Below, piece by piece: positions 59,501 to 64,000 of a stretch of DNA of 64,000 nt. Below the pieces are notes generated by a model. It ran no database searches and had not been told where the DNA came from. It saw nothing but the letters and a program-made list of their open reading frames with translations. Source of the stretch: Rhea pennata (taxonomy: Eukaryota; Chordata; Aves; Rheiformes; Rheidae); assembly GCF_028389875.1 (NCBI RefSeq), contig NC_084673.1, positions 15,289,501 to 15,353,500 of the forward strand, read 5' to 3'. Within the stretch, counting starts at the first letter, position 1. Each line of letters opens with the position of its first letter. The position numbers were made by a program, and so were the translations under genes.

Positions 59501-62500
59501 CTGAGCTGGTATGTGAGTGGTGCTGGCTGGAGACAGTGGGTGCTGTTGCAGCACTGGGGCTGTGTGTCCCTGCATTGCTCCTGCTGTGGTGGGAGACTGG
59601 TTATGGAGAAATGCTCCAAGTGCCTCCTTGTGTGAGGGCTGGTGCTAGTCTAGGCTGAGTGGGAGGTATGATGCATGTCCCCAGTGCTGCTCTCACCTTG
59701 CAGGAGTGTCTGTGCTATGCCCTGGTGTTACAGTAGGAAGTTTTATTGTGGTCTCAGGATGTGGCCTGGGATGGGTGTGCTATTTCTGGTGGTGCTAGTG
59801 GTTGTGGTCAACAGCCTGGCTGTAGGATGGGATGTGGAGAGGTGGTATCTGGCTCCCCAAGCATGTCTGCAGTGGGATTTTATGACTGACACATTCCCTT
59901 TCTAGTTAAATGCTTGAGCCTGCTTTCTTGTGCTGCCTAGTTTGATTTAAAAAAAAAAAAGGAAAAAGAAAAAATCGGAGTGTGTCTTGGAAAACCAGCT
60001 GTCTTCTGTAGAAAACAGAAAAGGTCCATCCCCATAGCAAATGTTTTTACATGTCCTGTTGGTAGCAATGTATAAATTAAGGCTATAGTGGAGGCTCCCT
60101 CCATTGGCAAAATCTGTTTTTGTTGCTCTCCTGTGGCAGCAGTATACCACTGACACCCCATTTAAAGCCCCTAGGGAAATTTGGCCTCGGGAGAGCTGGT
60201 GTGTTCCATTTTATATTAATGGTCTTTCCTTTCTTAAACATGGCCTTGCTATTTATTTTTAACTTCTACTTTTTTGTGTGTTGGTCCTAACACTTCTAGT
60301 GAAGGATTGCAGCAGAGACATCAGATATTTAAGAACAAAATGTAATGTACAGAATAAAATCTCCTTTCTTCCATAGCAAAATGCGCCATTGACATAGTCC
60401 ACAGCTTCTTCCTAAATCTCTTCTCATACAGTATATTGCCCGTCTGCTGCTTTTTGTGATCTATGTTCAAGCTTGTTCTAACAATAAAGTTTTTTTTCAC
60501 ATCTCTGTGTGGACAACAGGGAACTTGTTCCTACTTTTAGGTATGGATTTGAATAAATTAATCTGGGGATCAGTCTGACTGGTAGTTTTGGCTGAGCTGG
60601 GAACTGGGTGTTAGATGCTGTAAGTGGCAGAGAGCGCAGCTGCTGTTGCCGCTCTTCTTGATGTGCTGTGTGTGCGGATAGGCTCAGACCTCGGCACTGC
60701 TGTACCTTCACTGTGTGAGAGGCAGAATGAATGTTTAGGTGGTAAGACAGGTGAAACCTATCTTGTGGCTCATTAGCAAAGCCATGTGTCAAACAGGAGC
60801 AGAACCTGTCCATCACTACAAACCTCGAGGCCAATTTCTTCCTTTTTTCCTCCTGTGTTATCCTAGATCAGAAGAACCTCTCCATTAACTTTTCCATTTC
60901 CTACTTCCTCTCTCTTCTAAAGCCTGGGAAGGCTCATTTGTTGGAATCCTGGTCAGCGCTTGTAGGTGAACATTGAAATAGAGGAATAGGCAGGTGAAAG
61001 AAAGCTGCATGTTATACTAAAGCCCTCTGTATTTTCCAGAACGGATTCAATTTATACTCTTCATTGTATAGAAATACACACATGTGAACACTTTTCCAGG
61101 AAGAAACCAATGACAGTCATAAATTACAAAGTATTGACTATATAAAGTTCTATTTTTTTTCAGTGTGCTTCAGAGCAAATGGAAAATGCAGCAGGTGTTG
61201 CTAATATTTTTCTGCCCTTGAGAACTTGTCACAGTTACCTCCTCATCTGTTATGACATTTTACTGCTTTAAAAGCTCTGCAATGTAAAAGCACATGCAGG
61301 GCAGCTAGGTGTGGTGTTAGTTTCACTTCAATAGAAAATCAATATGCTGCATGCAACAAAAGTTTTTTTTTGTGTGTGTGTGCATGTGGAGTAGAGCTGG
61401 TCTTATGTTTGCTGAGAAATCATCATGTAATGATTTGGGGAGTGCAGGGTTTACACTTTGCAGATTAGTGACTAGAGTGTAAAATTATCTTTGTGTTAGC
61501 TGCCAAATATGTGCTTTGCGTTTTCAGAGATGGAAACCTTCATTTTTGGTATTTTCTCAGGACTGCATAGAAGAGATTTCAGGGTGTTGGCAGTACAGGC
61601 AAGTGAAGGTTTCCTCTTGATGTGTTTAGAAAGTGAAGTTTGTATGAGCATGAAAAGCAAGGCAAGTCCTTCTGGCAGCTGCGTGCAAGTCCGGCTTTGC
61701 AGCAGAAGATGGGCATCTTTGAAAGCCCTGCTCAGGAAAAGCCTGAAAATGGGGATGCTTATCCCTTGCTGATCCTCACTGTAAACTGGAGAGATTTTTG
61801 GCAGGCTTTATTCCAAGAAGAAAATGAAAAGCTTATTTGTGGCTGTGGGTACTCAGGCTGACAGCCAATGTTTCTGCAAATGCCAGACTTCTGCTTGCCC
61901 CGTTCTCTGTTGCTAAAATTTTGGAAAGCAAAGAACTGTTCTTACAGCCCTTTTCTGGGAAGCACCTTGCAAATGCTGATAATGAGTTGATTGCCTTCAG
62001 AGTATGTAAGTGGTGCCGTGTCATTTGAAGCATTACTGTTATGTGCAAGTGACCTTTTTTAGGAGACAGAGTTGAACTCGAATAGCATGGTTGGTAATAA
62101 TGGCTAGGGTGGTAATTACACAATCTCTCAATCTTTATGCTTCAGGGAGTATGGTAATCAGCCTTTGGAATGAGAAATACATTTCACCTTGGAAACAGCT
62201 GTAATCTTGGACTGTTGCATCCCCTACTTGTTACAGGCTGGGGTGGACATGGGGTGGCTTATTTTTTTTAACATTTTCAGATTGAAACACATTTAGAAAT
62301 TGCATCTGACTCAGTCATAATTCTGACTTCCTAACTGTGTAGCTGCATCTGAAGTTCAGCATTGTTTAAGCATTTCAGATCGAATGAATCCCAAGCACAA
62401 CAACTGCCTGAGAAAAGTCTGACTGTGTTAAACAGTGAAATTAATATTAGCCATTAAACATTTCAGCTGCTAATTAAATGGACTATTTCTATGTTATGCA

Positions 62501-63370
62501 TAAATCCATCCATATTTTCACATCACTGCCAGATGGGATTTCATTAAGACACTTAAATAACTATAAAGGGGATAGCAGCAGGTAGCATTCTGAATATTTT
62601 GGAGTTTAGTGCATAATATCACTATCTTGTTCTGATCACTAAATACTTTATCAACCTAATGTTCCTGTGAAGCCAAAAGTAAAATCTACAAGACATATTA
62701 AATAGCTCAGCAACAAGGAGTAAATTAAAACTGAGTTCAAAGATGCTATTTGAATCTTTAAGTTCCTATTTGCTGTAGTCATTACAAAGTTATCCTGCTG
62801 CTCTTGCCTATCCTTGTGTACAAGTCTGTCAAACTTATTACATATCTAACGCACTGATTTAAAGTGCGTTTAAGATTGATGCTGAAAGCCTCCCTTTTTC
62901 TAGCCTGTGTTCTAAGTGCTTTTTAGTTAATAGTTGACATTGGTGTTGGTTTTCTGTGTTTTGTGGCAGCTTGAGGAGTGGATACTGTTTAGTAGTTAGA
63001 GCAGGGGACCAGAGAAGAGGTATCGAGTTGGGAGATCTTGCTTTTGTTCTTGTCTCTCTCTGTTTTATGATCTTGAGATCAGATGTGCTGCAGTTTTTAA
63101 TCGCTTGGTGAAGAGGTGCAATTAAATAAACATTAGTTGTTCTATCCTTATATTGTTCTGCAATATAATTAAGGGAATTACACAGATGAGTATGCCTTAA
63201 TCTGCAATAACTTTCTCTTCATTAACCCTGCTGCAGTAGGACCTTTGAAATGAAAATAAAGGTGAACACTTTCCCTCAAGTGTAGAGGATTGAATGAGCC
63301 AACTGAAATAAGACTTGCAGAGCCCTTTGTAATAATTGCATAGGACAGAACACAGTCTAGGTACTGGGAA
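53516..63370. other. Downstream sequence, no recognised gene
   Basis: The sequence is mostly AT-rich intergenic DNA or distal 3' UTR. Positions 58560-59900 are GC-richer and hold splice-like signals and a hydrophobic frame (58677-58952) that lacks an ATG start. A short TG run lies near 61371. An AT-rich stretch with homeodomain- and octamer-like words lies at 62440-62570. No CR1 copy, RNA gene or protein domain is recognised. Confidence 0.45.
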
Positions 63371-63424
63371 ACAGCTTAGTGCACTACTAAGCTGTAGTAG
63401 TACTACACAGTACTGTACTACTAC
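63371..63424. repeat. Two back-to-back perfect inverted repeats
   Basis: The first hairpin has arms ACAGCTTAGT (63371-63380) and ACTAAGCTGT (63386-63395) around a 5-base loop. The second has arms GTAGTAGTAC (63394-63403) and GTACTACTAC (63415-63424) around an 11-base loop. The two share two bases. Pairing is read directly. Origin and role are unknown. Confidence 0.8.
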
Positions 63425-64000
63425 TGTGATCATCTGGTTTTTCAACTGATGTGCTTCTACAGTGGGGAGCAGAAAAACCCCATGTGGCAGAAAATCACTG
63501 ATAGCAAAGGAAAAAAGCCATGTGAGTTTTGAGATCTAATCTTCTTGCTCATGACTTCCCCTGAACTTAGCGTGTGGAAGGATGGGTGGTGTGCTATATA
63601 GTATCAGAATGTTGTGTGTAGATTGGATATGGGCTCACTTGTGAGGAGAATAGCTTGCTCTTTTGTCACCAGCAGGCACTAGTTATCCTAGAAGGATGTT
63701 TTGATGCCATACACCACAGCCAGAAACATCCACAGTACCCAAATGGGGCCTGTGTTCTGCTCAGCTCCAAAAAGAGTAGGATCACTCTGTCCAATAACAT
63801 AAGTGTTGAGAGATCAATGAAAAGTTGTAGACTGTCTAGATCTGTGTGTCATACTGAAGTGTGTAATTATCAATAGTATATTGGAGTCCAGACAAGCTAG
63901 TTTGTAATTTCCTGCATGATATTGCTGAGTTGTTTTAGTGCACTCATAGGAATGATGTTCTGGCTTGCTTGGTGTTTATACTAATGTGTACTGTCTACTT

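Noticed and set aside
1..64000. CRISPR arrays, tRNA or rRNA genes, operons, endogenous retrovirus
   Set aside because: No direct-repeat/spacer pattern, no cloverleaf or rRNA sequence and no long terminal repeat pair or retroviral protein domain was seen. The reverse transcriptase present is of the CR1 LINE type.

Overview
The window reads as a bird nuclear genome. It contains chicken-repeat-1 (CR1) LINE copies ending in the typical octamer repeat ATTCTRTG, plus fainter amniote SINE- and LINE-like remnants. The only confidently recognisable protein-coding gene is a melatonin receptor of the Mel1c type (MTNR1C, the non-mammalian counterpart of mammalian GPR50). I cannot name the species. The N-terminal residues differ from the chicken protein as I remember it.

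Layout. Positions 1-2150 are upstream flank, with a GC-rich cluster of small inverted repeats near 150-270 and a long CA/TGCAC-rich minisatellite at 1556-2165. A very GC-rich CpG island (about 2150-2890) follows and carries seven perfect GGCCCC hexamers. It contains Mel1c coding exon 1 (2577-2751). A single phase-1 intron of 48,111 bases (2752-50862) follows. Coding exon 2 (50863-51731) encodes the rest of the 347-residue seven-helix receptor. The 3' untranslated region and downstream intergenic sequence fill the remainder to 64000, with no second gene that I can defend.

The intron holds most of the other structure. There is an ancient CR1 at 6885-7185, and another at 8265-9146 with a 34-base A tract inside it. 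A younger CR1 (9154-10177) with a broken reverse transcriptase frame sits directly beside the second one. Further CR1 copies or tails lie at 15001-15148, 32055-32118, 36868-36925, 38708-38790 and 45930-47106. MIR-like SINE remnants lie at 23735-23818, 33875-34005, 37490-37600 and 43405-43485. Several homopolymer and simple repeats are scattered through it.

Non-repeat signals worth attention in the intron are a second CpG-rich pocket at 45205-45500 that ends in a good splice donor 5.4 kb before exon 2, and a possible enhancer around 35225-35843. The latter has a perfect 13-base Maf recognition element and a perfect NFI palindrome. Near the right edge two back-to-back perfect inverted repeats occupy 63371-63424.

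I found no bacterial-type operon, CRISPR array, tRNA, rRNA or convincing new multi-gene system. Most open frames here are chance frames or run through repeats.
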